Positions 27,914 through 36,663 of a DNA stretch of 64,000 nt are shown one piece after another; position 1 is the first letter of the stretch; every line of letters starts with the position of its first letter. The translations under genes were made by a program, and so were the position numbers. A model generated the notes under the pieces. That model was not told the origin of the DNA. It did no database searches and saw only the letters and a list, made by a program, of their open reading frames with translations. Origin of the DNA: Phycisphaeraceae bacterium (GTDB lineage Bacteria > Planctomycetota > Phycisphaerae > Phycisphaerales > UBA1924); assembly GCA_019454185.1 (NCBI GenBank), contig CP075368.1, positions 1,302,001 to 1,366,000 on the forward strand. Direction: 5' to 3'.

Positions 27914-29107
27914 TTATGACCGGGCCTTGGATCGGGTGCGTCCCTTGCGTGCCGCGGGCTGGGACTTCGGTGGCGTGGCGGCGCGGAGCGTGTCGATCGG
28001 TGTGATGCCGACCGAGTCCTTCGGCTCGATCTTGAGCGCCTCGACCGCGTCATGCGGCATGCGGACTCGTCCCTGCTTGTCGATCGACATCGGGGTCTCG
28101 ACAGCGCGGAAGTCGCCATCGCTCGTGAGGATGCTGGCGTAGCCGCTGATGGTGCACGCATCGGGCGCGATCGTGTCGGCGAGGACGGTTCGCATCGTCT
28201 TCTTGACGATCTCGATGTCGGACGTCTTTGCTTCGAGATGCGGTCCACCGTCGAACGGATCGATGCGGTTGTGGTACTTGAAGCCGAGTTTCTCGAGCAT
28301 GCGCCTTGCGGGGACGGTCTCCGGGCTGACCTGACCGACCGCGCTCCTGGCCTCTGCGGGCAGCAGCGTCAGATAGATCTCTTCGCGCGGCAGGAGCGAG
28401 AGCATGAACTCTTTGCTGTGCTGGCAGAAGCGATCGGCTTCGGGATAGGAGAGGTTGATGAACCGTCGTCCGAAGTATTCCCAGAAGGGGTTCTGCCCGT
28501 CGTGAGAGATCGGGGCCATCATCTCCGCGAGCACGCGATCGGCGAACAGTTCGGGATACAGGCCGATGAAATGGAAGCGGATGTAGGAGAGAAAGCGGCC
28601 GAGGCGCTGCCTGTGCGAGCGCATGGACGGCTGGAGGATCAGCCCCCCCACCTCCGTCGGAGCAGACTCGTCGAGGTGGAGTTTCGCAACGACGTGCGTC
28701 GTTCCCACCTGCAGGTCAGAGGAGAACATCTCCTTGCGGGTCAACTGGTACGACAGGTTGGGATGGCCGGGGCCGCCCATTCGAGAGACGACCTGGCAGG
28801 TGCCGAGGGGTGTGCCGCTCTCCGTGTCTTCGAGCACGAACATGAAGAGCGGCGCCTTGCCCGTGATCGCGCGCAGCCCCGCGGAGATTGTTCCGTGGTG
28901 GCCCGCGCTCGGGTCGGTCCGCTTTCCGGCGGAGACCTTGCCGGCTCCCGTTTCGAGTTCGGACGCGAGGAGGAATGACTGACGCGACCACTGGACCTTC
29001 TCTCCGATGATGGTGTTGTCCGGAGGGAGGTTGATGAAGTAGACCATCCTCGCGAGTTTGAGGAGGGTCGGGACATCGTTCGGGATCGCGCGTCGGATGA
29101 TGAACAC
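27914..29107 (-). CDS. astA: arginine N-succinyltransferase (AstA) with C-terminal extension
   Basis: 397 residues; GTG start at 29107. AstA core: MFIIRRAIPNDVPTLLKLA, FINLPPDNTIIGEKV, FMFVLEDTESGTPLGTCQV, EVGGLILQPSMR, LSYIRFHFIGLYPELFADRVLAEM, NPFWEYFGRRFINLSYPEAD, ARRMLEKLGF. It transfers succinyl from succinyl-CoA to arginine, the first step of the AST pathway. The usual length is about 340, so about 50 residues are extra: PMSIDKQGRVRMPHDAVEALKI resembles an AbrB-type swapped hairpin and is followed by a basic tail. Confidence 0.92.
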   Translation of the reverse strand: MFIIRRAIPNDVPTLLKLARMVYFINLPPDNTIIGEKVQWSRQSFLLASELETGAGKVSAGKRTDPSAGHHGTISAGLRAITGKAPLFMFVLEDTESGTPLGTCQVVSRMGGPGHPNLSYQLTRKEMFSSDLQVGTTHVVAKLHLDESAPTEVGGLILQPSMRSHRQRLGRFLSYIRFHFIGLYPELFADRVLAEMMAPISHDGQNPFWEYFGRRFINLSYPEADRFCQHSKEFMLSLLPREEIYLTLLPAEARSAVGQVSPETVPARRMLEKLGFKYHNRIDPFDGGPHLEAKTSDIEIVKKTMRTVLADTIAPDACTISGYASILTSDGDFRAVETPMSIDKQGRVRMPHDAVEALKIEPKDSVGITPIDTLRAATPPKSQPAARKGRTRSKARS

Positions 29108-29149
29108 GGGTTGGCTTTCGGGTGTGTGCGGTTTCTTCGATCAATCGCG

Positions 29150-29174
29150 CCGCTCTGGAGAGCGGTGCCACCAA
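29150..29174. repeat. solo copy of the 25-nt palindromic repeat
   Basis: Identical over 25 nt to 21113-21137 (CCGCTCTGGAGAGCGG core, then TGCCACCAA). Here it lies in the 89-bp gap between the aminotransferase and astA genes, where it may form a hairpin in the operon transcript. Confidence 0.8.
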
Positions 29175-29196
29175 GATGTATCTGTGGAGCAGGGAA

Positions 29197-30693
29197 TCAG
29201 GACGCGGCGGCCTTCGCGAGGCCGCGTTCGAGGCACTCGATGACTCGGGGCCAGTCTTCCATCTTCATGACGCCGAGCGGGGGGAGCATCCGCACGTGGT
29301 ACGGACCGTGCCCGCAGTAGAAGAGCAGGACGTGCTCATCGAAGCAGGCGCGGCATGCCTTCATGACTTTGTCCTTGTCGCCGCCGAACGGCGTGAATCG
29401 CATCATGCCGCCGCAGCCGGAGACCATCTCCTTGACTTTCGGGTTCGCGGGGAACCAGTCGGGGTGCTTGGCGATGAGGGCGTGCATCTGACGCCGGAAC
29501 TCTGCGTGGTGGCGTTCGATCAGGCCGTCCGGGCCGTAGTAGCTTCCATCACGGAGCTTCTCGATGACGCGGGTGCCGACTTTGAAGTCGGCGGTCGCGC
29601 CGGTGAAGGTGCCGGAGAGCAGGCCGGGCTTGGGGTTGTATTGCTCGGTGTAGAGCGTTGCGCACGCCTGGGTCATCTTGCCGACGCAGAGCACGTCGAC
29701 GTACTCGCCGAGGTTGAGGTGCTCGTAGGCGAACATTCGGGGTGTTCGCCCGAATGACTGGATCTCGTCGTCCCAGACCGCGATGTTGTGCGACTTGCAC
29801 ATTTCCATCAGGGCCTTGTGGAAGTCACGGGGCGCGACGTTGAAGCCGCCCTCGCCCTGGACCAGCTCAAAGATGAAGCACGCGTGCTGGCCGGGGTAGC
29901 GCTCGATGTATTGTCTGAGATGATCGAGGCACATGTCGATGAACCTCGTCTCGCCCATGCGATCGGCGAGGACGGGGTTGTAGAAGGGCATGTAATCGAC
30001 CTGCGTCGAAAGCGGAATGCCGACACGTCCCGCGGCGGAGTCGCCGAGCTGCGACATCGTCACTGTCCGGCCCATGAAGCAATCCTGGAAGGCGAGGACG
30101 CGAGTTGCTCCCGGGGCGTGCTTCTGGTAGCAGACCTTGATCGCGTTCTCGTTGGCCATGGCGCCCGAGGTCGAGACGAAACAGTGCTTCAATCGCGAGT
30201 TCTTCTGGGCTTCGGTCAGCAGCGTCTCAGCAAACTCGAACGCGCTGTTCGATGTCTGGAGGTTGCCGTGCTTGAGTGTGTCCTCAACGCCGGCCTCGAC
30301 GGCGGCGCGGATGAGATCCGGCTCCGAGTGGCCGAAGAAGTGGACGCCGATGCCGCAGATCATGTCCCACTTGACCGAGCCGTCCATGAGTTCGACGAGT
30401 GCTCCGTTCCCGACGCCGGAGGAGATGTAGGGGTAGAGCAGGCCACGACCTCGGACCGCCGCGGCGCGAGCCATCATCTCGTCGTATGACTTCACACAAT
30501 CTGGCGAGGGACCCTTTGCATCGGTGATCAGAGCGGACTTGGCCCTTACCTCTGAAACGATCGCATCGACTGACGAGCGGATCGCGGGCGAGCTCATCAA
30601 CTGACGCCCGACCGGCTGGGACGCCTGGGTGTTCTGGTTGTTGATCTTGTCTGCGGCGGGCGAAAGCGATGGGGTTGAAGAAGCCGGTGTCAT
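29197..30693 (-). CDS. class III PLP aminotransferase (probable succinylornithine/acetylornithine type)
   Basis: 498 residues. Class III features: YISSGVGNGALVELMDGS, FVSTSGAMANENAIKVCYQ, FIFELVQGEGGFNVAPRDFHKALMEMC, VWDDEIQSFGRTPRMFAYEH and the PLP lysine region VLCVGKMTQACA. The next residues (GLLSGTFTGATADFKVGTRVIE) complete the fold. In an operon with astA and astD it is best placed as the AstC step (succinylornithine to the semialdehyde), although the sequence is not a close ArgD/AstC and could act on another amine. GAGAGGGAT precedes ATG 30693. Confidence 0.82.
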   Translation of the reverse strand: MTPASSTPSLSPAADKINNQNTQASQPVGRQLMSSPAIRSSVDAIVSEVRAKSALITDAKGPSPDCVKSYDEMMARAAAVRGRGLLYPYISSGVGNGALVELMDGSVKWDMICGIGVHFFGHSEPDLIRAAVEAGVEDTLKHGNLQTSNSAFEFAETLLTEAQKNSRLKHCFVSTSGAMANENAIKVCYQKHAPGATRVLAFQDCFMGRTVTMSQLGDSAAGRVGIPLSTQVDYMPFYNPVLADRMGETRFIDMCLDHLRQYIERYPGQHACFIFELVQGEGGFNVAPRDFHKALMEMCKSHNIAVWDDEIQSFGRTPRMFAYEHLNLGEYVDVLCVGKMTQACATLYTEQYNPKPGLLSGTFTGATADFKVGTRVIEKLRDGSYYGPDGLIERHHAEFRRQMHALIAKHPDWFPANPKVKEMVSGCGGMMRFTPFGGDKDKVMKACRACFDEHVLLFYCGHGPYHVRMLPPLGVMKMEDWPRVIECLERGLAKAAAS

Positions 30694-30802
30694 GGATCCC
30701 TCTCAGGCGGCACGATCGCGTGGGCGCGGCTGCCGCGGTTCTCGGACGTTCTTTGTGCCTGTCTTGCTCGACTCACTCGCGTACAGGCCATTGTTGGATC
30801 GG

Positions 30803-32041
30803 TCAGACGCCGGTGCCGAAGCGAGCCCGATCGGAACTGGATAGGCGTGCGATGAGGATTGCAAGGAGTGAGCAACGCTCGACCTGACTCGACAGGTCGA
30901 TCCACTCATCCGGCGTGTGCAACCCACCCCCACGAACACCGAGCGTGTCGATGCAGGGGATTCCCTCGTCCTGCAGGATATTGCCGTCGCAGACACCCGC
31001 CGTTTTCCCGAACGGCATCTTCTGGCCGAGGTCCTCAGCGACGCCTTTGGCCGAGTCCGCCAGGAACTGAACTCCGGGCGTGAGCGGCTTGGCTGGACGG
31101 TTGAAGGAACGCTTGATGACGATGCGTGGCAGTGTGTCGGGGGGCGCGTTCTCAGGCGTAGCGAGGGCGTCGACCTTTCGGGCGAGCTCCTCGCATCCCT
31201 CGGGATTCGGGAACCGCACGTTCCCCCATGCCTGTGCGAAGTCGGGTACAGCGTTCGTAACCTCGCCACCCTTGATGGGACCGACATTCACGATCATCCC
31301 GCGGGAGGGCTCGGGAAGTTCTGAGAGCGCGACGAGCGTGCGGGCCAGAGCCGTGACCGCGGAGACACCGGATGTGAAGTCTCGTCCCACGTGGGCCGAC
31401 TTTCCGTAGGTCTCAACTTTGAATTGTCCGGATCCCGCTCGCTCGACCACGAGTGAGCCATCCGGCAGCGCGGGCTCGAGCGCGAGCGCGAGATCGTGAT
31501 TGCGTGCGGCGTCGCGGATCGCTCGCTCGGAGTAGTAACTGCCCGTCTCCTCATCGGAGTTGAGGAGGAACGACCAGTTCGCGTGGAATCCGAGTTCGTG
31601 GAGGACTTCGAGTGCTGCAACAGCGATCACGATGCCGCCCTTCATGTCTACGCAACCGGGTCCTATCGCAGTCTTCCCATCCGCGTTGACCGTGAGTTTC
31701 TGGAATGGCCCGGCGGGATCGTGGACGGTGTCGAGGTGTCCCGCGATGAGGATGCGCGGCTGCGAAGAGTCGGATGCGATGCGAGACGCGATACCGGTCG
31801 GCGGAAGATAACCACCGGACGCGCCGAGCAGCCAGTCGGGCTTCGGATCGCCAGGGACAAGAGTCGTCGTCGCGCCGATGCGTGCGAGGCGATCGAGGAG
31901 GAGAGTTCGTGAGGCATCCAGGGCGACGGCGTTGTTGCCGCCCGTCGGCATCTCGACATGGTGCTTGAGGTCGGCAAAGAGTGCATCGCGGCGGGCCTGA
32001 ACCGCGGCTGAGATCTCACGCTCGAGTTGGGTCAATGGCAT
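30803..32041 (-). CDS. M20 family metallopeptidase (glutamate carboxypeptidase-like)
   Basis: 412 residues. M20 motifs: ILIAGHLDTVHD (first zinc His and catalytic Asp), GPGCVDMKGGI (bridging Asp), LLNSDEETGS (catalytic Glu), ALEPALPDGS (metal ligand) and GGGLHTPDEW (final His), with the dimerisation domain between. The closest named relatives are CPG2-type carboxypeptidases, which remove glutamate from N-acyl-glutamates or folates. As first gene of the AST-like operon it may deacylate N-succinylglutamate in place of AstE; that is inference. Confidence 0.88.
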   Translation of the reverse strand: MPLTQLEREISAAVQARRDALFADLKHHVEMPTGGNNAVALDASRTLLLDRLARIGATTTLVPGDPKPDWLLGASGGYLPPTGIASRIASDSSQPRILIAGHLDTVHDPAGPFQKLTVNADGKTAIGPGCVDMKGGIVIAVAALEVLHELGFHANWSFLLNSDEETGSYYSERAIRDAARNHDLALALEPALPDGSLVVERAGSGQFKVETYGKSAHVGRDFTSGVSAVTALARTLVALSELPEPSRGMIVNVGPIKGGEVTNAVPDFAQAWGNVRFPNPEGCEELARKVDALATPENAPPDTLPRIVIKRSFNRPAKPLTPGVQFLADSAKGVAEDLGQKMPFGKTAGVCDGNILQDEGIPCIDTLGVRGGGLHTPDEWIDLSSQVERCSLLAILIARLSSSDRARFGTGV

Positions 32042-32066
32042 AAGGGGCGAATGGTAGGGTGCGGCG

Positions 32067-33524
32067 TCAGTCGGGGTTCCAGTGAAGGACCATCAGTGCT
32101 AGCCGCACCGCGACTCCCGCGAGAACGCACGTGCCGACGACGGCGAACAGCCCCCACCGCAACCTGAAGATCAGATACGCCGCGAGGAATGCAAGCCCCG
32201 CAGACCAGAGGTCGAACGAGGCCCAAGTTGGGACGTCGAATCGCACGGGCCCGAAGCGAACTGGGATTGGCGAAGCGCGGAAGAAGACGTGGGTGGCGAA
32301 CCAGAGTGCGAGGGCAAGGACGACGCCCACGACCGCCGCCGTCACGCAGGCGAGGGCCGACCCAAGTCGGCGGTTGTGGCGCAGCCGCTCCATGTATGGT
32401 GCTCCAAGGAAGATCCACATGAAGCAGGGCGCGAAGGTCATCCACGTCGCGAGGGTCGCGCCGACCAGCCCCGACCAGAACGGCGTGAGCGGCAGCATCG
32501 CGCCGTCGATCTCCATGGGCGGATGACGAAAGCACCCGAGATGTCCGACGAACTGGAGCACGAGGATCAGTGGACCGGGCGTCGTCTCCGCCAGACCCAG
32601 CCCGTCCAGCATCTCGCCCCTTGTGACCCATCCGACCTCGGGCGCGTGCTGCGCGACATATCCAAGCACGGCGTAGGCCCCGCCGAACGTGACCACGGCC
32701 GCCTTGCTGAAGAAGAGACCGGACGTCGTGATCACGCTTCGGGGACCGAACAAGGCGGCAGCGATGGCGAGCGGGGCAAACCAGATGACGAGCCACACAG
32801 CCGCGACGCGCATCGCACGGAGCGGAGATCGAGAGACCGGCAGCACGGCATCATCGGGCAGAAGCGGATGTGTGTCGGTGCCCATCGCCTTTCCCTTGTG
32901 CCCTGACAAGGGTTTGAAGGTCTCGGGCCACATCGCAGCGCCGATCAAACCGGTGAGGATCGCGCCGATCACCACAGCCGGGAAGGGCACGCGGAAGAAG
33001 AACAGGGCGGCGAACGATGCGCCGGCCACTGCGACCATCGCGGGACTCGGCAGGGCGCGTCCTCCGATCCTGATCACGGCCTGTACCACGATCGCCACCA
33101 CGGCGGGTTTCACGCCGTAGAAGAGCAACTCGACAAGCCCGTACCGGCTTGAACTCGCGTATAGCACGCCGAGCGCGAGCATGCAGACGAAACCCGGAAG
33201 AATGAAGAGAAGGCCGGCAGCGAGCGCGCCGCGTGTGCGGTGCATCAGCCAGCCGATATAAGTCGCCAACTGCATCGCCTCCGGCCCGGGCAGGAGCATG
33301 CAGAAGTTGAGGGCGTGAAGGAAGCGTTGCTCGCCGATCCAGCGTTTCTCATCGACGACCACCCGGTGCATCACGGCGATCTGTGCCGCGGGCCCGCCGA
33401 ACGATAGCAGACCGACGTACAACCACGTGCGAATCGCCTCACGAAACGAGACGCCGTGCTTCGGCCATTCCCCGGGAGGAGAGCCGTTGTCATGCTCTGG
33501 CGGTGTTTCTCCCGTTGCGATCAT
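32067..33524 (-). CDS. chrA: chromate efflux transporter ChrA
   Basis: 485 residues from ATG 33524, which overlaps the GNAT stop (ATGA at 33521-33524). Two CHR repeats: the first with LYVGLLSFGGPAAQIAVMH, FLHALNFCMLLPGPEAMQLATYIGW; the second with FFSKAAVVTFGGAYAVLGYVAQ, MLDGLGLAETTPGPLILVLQFVG. Ten or more membrane helices. ChrA exports chromate by the membrane potential; natural substrates in chromate-free habitats are unclear. An upstream ATG at 33545 would add seven residues. Confidence 0.92.
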   Translation of the reverse strand: MIATGETPPEHDNGSPPGEWPKHGVSFREAIRTWLYVGLLSFGGPAAQIAVMHRVVVDEKRWIGEQRFLHALNFCMLLPGPEAMQLATYIGWLMHRTRGALAAGLLFILPGFVCMLALGVLYASSSRYGLVELLFYGVKPAVVAIVVQAVIRIGGRALPSPAMVAVAGASFAALFFFRVPFPAVVIGAILTGLIGAAMWPETFKPLSGHKGKAMGTDTHPLLPDDAVLPVSRSPLRAMRVAAVWLVIWFAPLAIAAALFGPRSVITTSGLFFSKAAVVTFGGAYAVLGYVAQHAPEVGWVTRGEMLDGLGLAETTPGPLILVLQFVGHLGCFRHPPMEIDGAMLPLTPFWSGLVGATLATWMTFAPCFMWIFLGAPYMERLRHNRRLGSALACVTAAVVGVVLALALWFATHVFFRASPIPVRFGPVRFDVPTWASFDLWSAGLAFLAAYLIFRLRWGLFAVVGTCVLAGVAVRLALMVLHWNPD

Positions 33525-34105
33525 CGCCTCTGCCTCTGTGCCCATTCGCTGGCCAGGATCGCGTGGCAGCAGAGATCCAAGTAGAGATCCCCCTTCTTTC
33601 CGTGCTCGCGTTGCACGCCCTCATGGAGCATGCCGAGGTTGTCCATGACGCGCTCGCTCGCGGGATTCCACGTGAAGTGTCTGGCGAAGACGCGGTGCAG
33701 ACCCAGGTCGCCGAATGCCCAGTCGAGCATCGCGGCACAGGCCTCGGTGGTGTATCCGGCCTTGCGATGGTCGCGTCTGGTTGAGTAGCCGAGTTCGGCG
33801 TTGTTGTCCTTGGCGTTGAGCATCAGACCGACGCCGCCGACGGGCTCGTTTGATCCCACGAGACACCATGCGCGGGTGATTCCGGAGCCGTCCGCCCCGG
33901 AGCGAGCGAACTTGGCTAACGCCTCCATCCCCTTCTCGCGCGTGTATGGCAGCGTCACGGATGTGGTGTTTCGTTCGATCTCGGGATCGTCGTTCAGGGC
34001 CACGATCGCTTCGAGATCAGACTCCTGCCAGGGGCGCAAAGCAAGACGCTCCGTGCGGAGCGTCCTGCCATCGTCTACAAAGTGTGGAGGCGGAGCGGTG
34101 TGCAC
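33521..34105 (-). CDS. GNAT family N-acetyltransferase (RimJ/RimL type)
   Basis: 194 residues. LRTERLALRPWQESDLEAIVALNDDPEI is the RimJ/RimL opening; GGVGLMLNAKDNNAELGYSTRRDHRKAGYTTEACAAML is the acetyl-CoA binding region; NPASERVMDNLGM completes the fold. Probably acetylates a protein N-terminus or small molecule. It ends in overlap with chrA and starts 10 bp after gap, so the three genes gap-GNAT-chrA may be co-transcribed. Confidence 0.88.
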   Translation of the reverse strand: MHTAPPPHFVDDGRTLRTERLALRPWQESDLEAIVALNDDPEIERNTTSVTLPYTREKGMEALAKFARSGADGSGITRAWCLVGSNEPVGGVGLMLNAKDNNAELGYSTRRDHRKAGYTTEACAAMLDWAFGDLGLHRVFARHFTWNPASERVMDNLGMLHEGVQREHGKKGDLYLDLCCHAILASEWAQRQRR

Positions 34106-34114
34106 GACTTGATC

Positions 34115-35155
34115 TTACTTCACGCCGTCCTTGGAGGCCATGAGCTTGATCAAGTCCACGCAACGGGCCGAGTAACCCGCCTCGTTGTCGTACCACGAGA
34201 CGACCTTGAAGAACCGCTTGTTGAGCTCGATTCCTGCCTTCGCGTCGTAGATCGACGAGTGGTGGTCGCCGATGAAGTCGCTCGACACGACCTCTTCGTC
34301 CGTGTACGCGAGGACGCCCTTCATCGCGCCGCCCGCCGCGGACTTCATCGCGGCGTTGATATCGGCCAGCGATGCGTCCTTGGCGGTGCGGAAGGTCAGA
34401 TCGACTGCAGACACGTCCGCCGTCGGCACGCGGAACGACATGCCGGTGAGCTTGCCCTTGAGGGCCGGGATCGCGAGCGTGACGGCCTTCGCGGCACCGG
34501 TGCTCGCCGGGATGATGTTCTGATAGCCGTTGCGCCCGCCTCGCCAATCCTTCTTCGAGGGGCCGTCCTGCGTCGGCTGCGTCGCCGTAACCGCGTGGAT
34601 GGTGGTCATCAGGCCCTCTTCGAGCCCGAATGCGTCGTTGATGACCTTTGCGATGGGCGCGAGGCAGTTTGTCGTACACGACGCGTTGCTCACGACGGTG
34701 TGCTTCGAGGGGTCGTATGACTCCTGGTTGACACCGAGAACGAGTGTCGGCACCTGTGCCGGCTCGCTCTTGGTCGGCGCGGAGATCACGACACGCTTCG
34801 CGCCAGCAGCGACGTGTGCCGAGGCCTTCTCGAAGTCAGTGAAGAGGCCCGTGGATTCCAGAACGTAGTGAACACCGAGTTCCTTCCACGGGAGCTTGGA
34901 GGGGTCCTTCTCTGCGAAGGTCTTCGTGGTGCGTCCGTTGACGGTGAACGAGTTCTCGGTCGACTCGATCGAGGCGGGCTTGCCGCCGATCGTGAAGCGC
35001 CGGTGCATGGTGTCGTACTTGAGGAGGTAGGCGAGGTTGTCGGCGGGCACAAGGTCGTTGACGCCGACGATCTCAATGTCGGGGTTCGCCGATGCGATAC
35101 GGTAAACGAGGCGACCGATGCGACCGAAACCGTTGATGCCGATGCGGATTGCCAT
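34115..35155 (-). CDS. gap: glyceraldehyde-3-phosphate dehydrogenase
   Basis: 346 residues. NAD-binding [11 protein letters not shown] at 7-16 with GVNDL (Asp34, which favours NAD over NADP), catalytic Cys160 in SNASCTTNC, the phosphate-binding [19 protein letters not shown], and [16 protein letters not shown] at the end. Glycolytic and gluconeogenic enzyme. GGGGAG lies six bases before ATG 35155. Confidence 0.96.
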   Translation of the reverse strand: MAIRIGINGFGRIGRLVYRIASANPDIEIVGVNDLVPADNLAYLLKYDTMHRRFTIGGKPASIESTENSFTVNGRTTKTFAEKDPSKLPWKELGVHYVLESTGLFTDFEKASAHVAAGAKRVVISAPTKSEPAQVPTLVLGVNQESYDPSKHTVVSNASCTTNCLAPIAKVINDAFGLEEGLMTTIHAVTATQPTQDGPSKKDWRGGRNGYQNIIPASTGAAKAVTLAIPALKGKLTGMSFRVPTADVSAVDLTFRTAKDASLADINAAMKSAAGGAMKGVLAYTDEEVVSSDFIGDHHSSIYDAKAGIELNKRFFKVVSWYDNEAGYSARCVDLIKLMASKDGVK

Positions 35156-35272
35156 GAGGACTCCCCTGATGTATGACCGGCGATATGCCGCCGGATAGCG
35201 AGTGAATGGCCGAACTGAACGCTAGGGGGTCGAAAGCAGCGTTTTCAATGTCTGCAAGCGAATCCGGCTCGT

Positions 35273-36580
35273 CTATCTCCGCTCGTGGCGGATCTGGCCC
35301 CCGACCATTGTCAGAACCACTCTTGCAGCGACTCGCCTTCCGAGGAACGGCGTGTTGCGGCTCTTTCCCGCGAGATCCTCCAGCCGGATCGTCCATTCCT
35401 GCTCCGGATCGATCACCGTCACATCCGCCGGCCCACCCATCGCGAGGGTGCCGAGCCCGATGCGATCGAGCCCGCAGAGCTTCGCGGGCTCAACCGTCAT
35501 CATGGCGATCAATCTGGGCCAGTCGATCACGCCGGCCTTGACGAGCGACTCCACATACAGCGGGAGCGCGGTCTCTAGCCCGACAATCCCGAACGGGGCC
35601 TCTTCGAACGGGCGGGCTTTCTCCTCGACGCTGTGAGGCGCGTGGTCTGTCGCCAGAACGGTGATGGTTCCGTCCGCGATACCAGCTTTGATCGCAGCGA
35701 TATCGCTCGCCTCGCGGAGAGGTGGATTCATCTTCGCGTTCGTGTCGTACGCGAAACCATCTGCGCCGCCGACCGCCTCGTGCGTCAGCAGCAGGTGGTG
35801 GGGCGAGGCCTCGGCCGTGACGGGTTGCCCCGAAGCTCGTGCACGCCTCACGATCTCAACGCTTCCCGAAGACGAGAGGTGCTGCACGTGGTAGCGGCAG
35901 CCGATCGCGGTATTGAGGCGTACGTCGCGCTCAATGATCAGTTCTTCGGCGATGCGGGGCCAGCCGCCCAGGCCGAGTCTTACCGATACTTCGCCTGCGT
36001 GCATCGACGCTCCGACGGTCAGTGTCGGATCCTGACAGTGTTGCATGAACGCCAGCCCGACCTGCTTGGTCATCGTGAGCACACGCGCCATCACTCCCGC
36101 CGACGCGATGGCGTCTCCATCATCGCTGATGCCGACCGCGCCCGCCCTGGCCAAGAGCGAGATCTCAGAGGGTTCTTCGCCCCGGCGCCCCTTCGTGCCC
36201 GCGGCAACCGTGTAGACGCGACAGTGGGCCGTCGAGCGGGAACGGCCATCCACGAATGTGACCATCTCGGGCGTGTCGAGCGCGGGAGTCGTGTTGGGCA
36301 TGCAGCAGACGGTTGTGAACCCCCCCATCGCCGCCGCCAGCGTGCCCGAATCGATGGTCTCCTTGTGCTCGGCCCCCGGCTCTCTCAGGTGTACATGAGG
36401 ATCGATCAGGCCCGGCACAACCAGTTTGCCCTTGGCATCGATGACGCGATCCGCGGCGGACTTGGCGAGCTTCACGCCGATCTCGACGATGCGATCATCT
36501 TCGATCGCAACATCCTGGACCATGTCCATGCCGGATGCGGGATCGATCACCCTTCCGCCGCTGATCAGCACTCGTGCCAT
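35273..36580 (-). CDS. pyrC: dihydroorotase
   Basis: 435 residues from ATG 36580 (MARVLISGGRVID). Class I dihydroorotase: VVPGLIDPHVHLREPG with two metal His, ETIDSGTLAAAMGGFTTVCCMPN, a metal His in CRYHVQHLSSSGSVE, TAEASPHHLLLTHEAV, and the ATDHAPHS catalytic Asp motif. It makes dihydroorotate from carbamoyl-aspartate in pyrimidine synthesis. A start 18 bp upstream (MHTLGR) is possible but the family begins here. It faces away from the TPR-sulfotransferase gene. Confidence 0.94.
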   Translation of the reverse strand: MARVLISGGRVIDPASGMDMVQDVAIEDDRIVEIGVKLAKSAADRVIDAKGKLVVPGLIDPHVHLREPGAEHKETIDSGTLAAAMGGFTTVCCMPNTTPALDTPEMVTFVDGRSRSTAHCRVYTVAAGTKGRRGEEPSEISLLARAGAVGISDDGDAIASAGVMARVLTMTKQVGLAFMQHCQDPTLTVGASMHAGEVSVRLGLGGWPRIAEELIIERDVRLNTAIGCRYHVQHLSSSGSVEIVRRARASGQPVTAEASPHHLLLTHEAVGGADGFAYDTNAKMNPPLREASDIAAIKAGIADGTITVLATDHAPHSVEEKARPFEEAPFGIVGLETALPLYVESLVKAGVIDWPRLIAMMTVEPAKLCGLDRIGLGTLAMGGPADVTVIDPEQEWTIRLEDLAGKSRNTPFLGRRVAARVVLTMVGGQIRHERR

Positions 36581-36663
36581 GCGACCGAGCGTATGCAAGT
36601 GAAACCGATCTGTTGCACGGTCCTATTTGGATGCGGACCGGCCCTCACGCTACTCTGAGCCCG

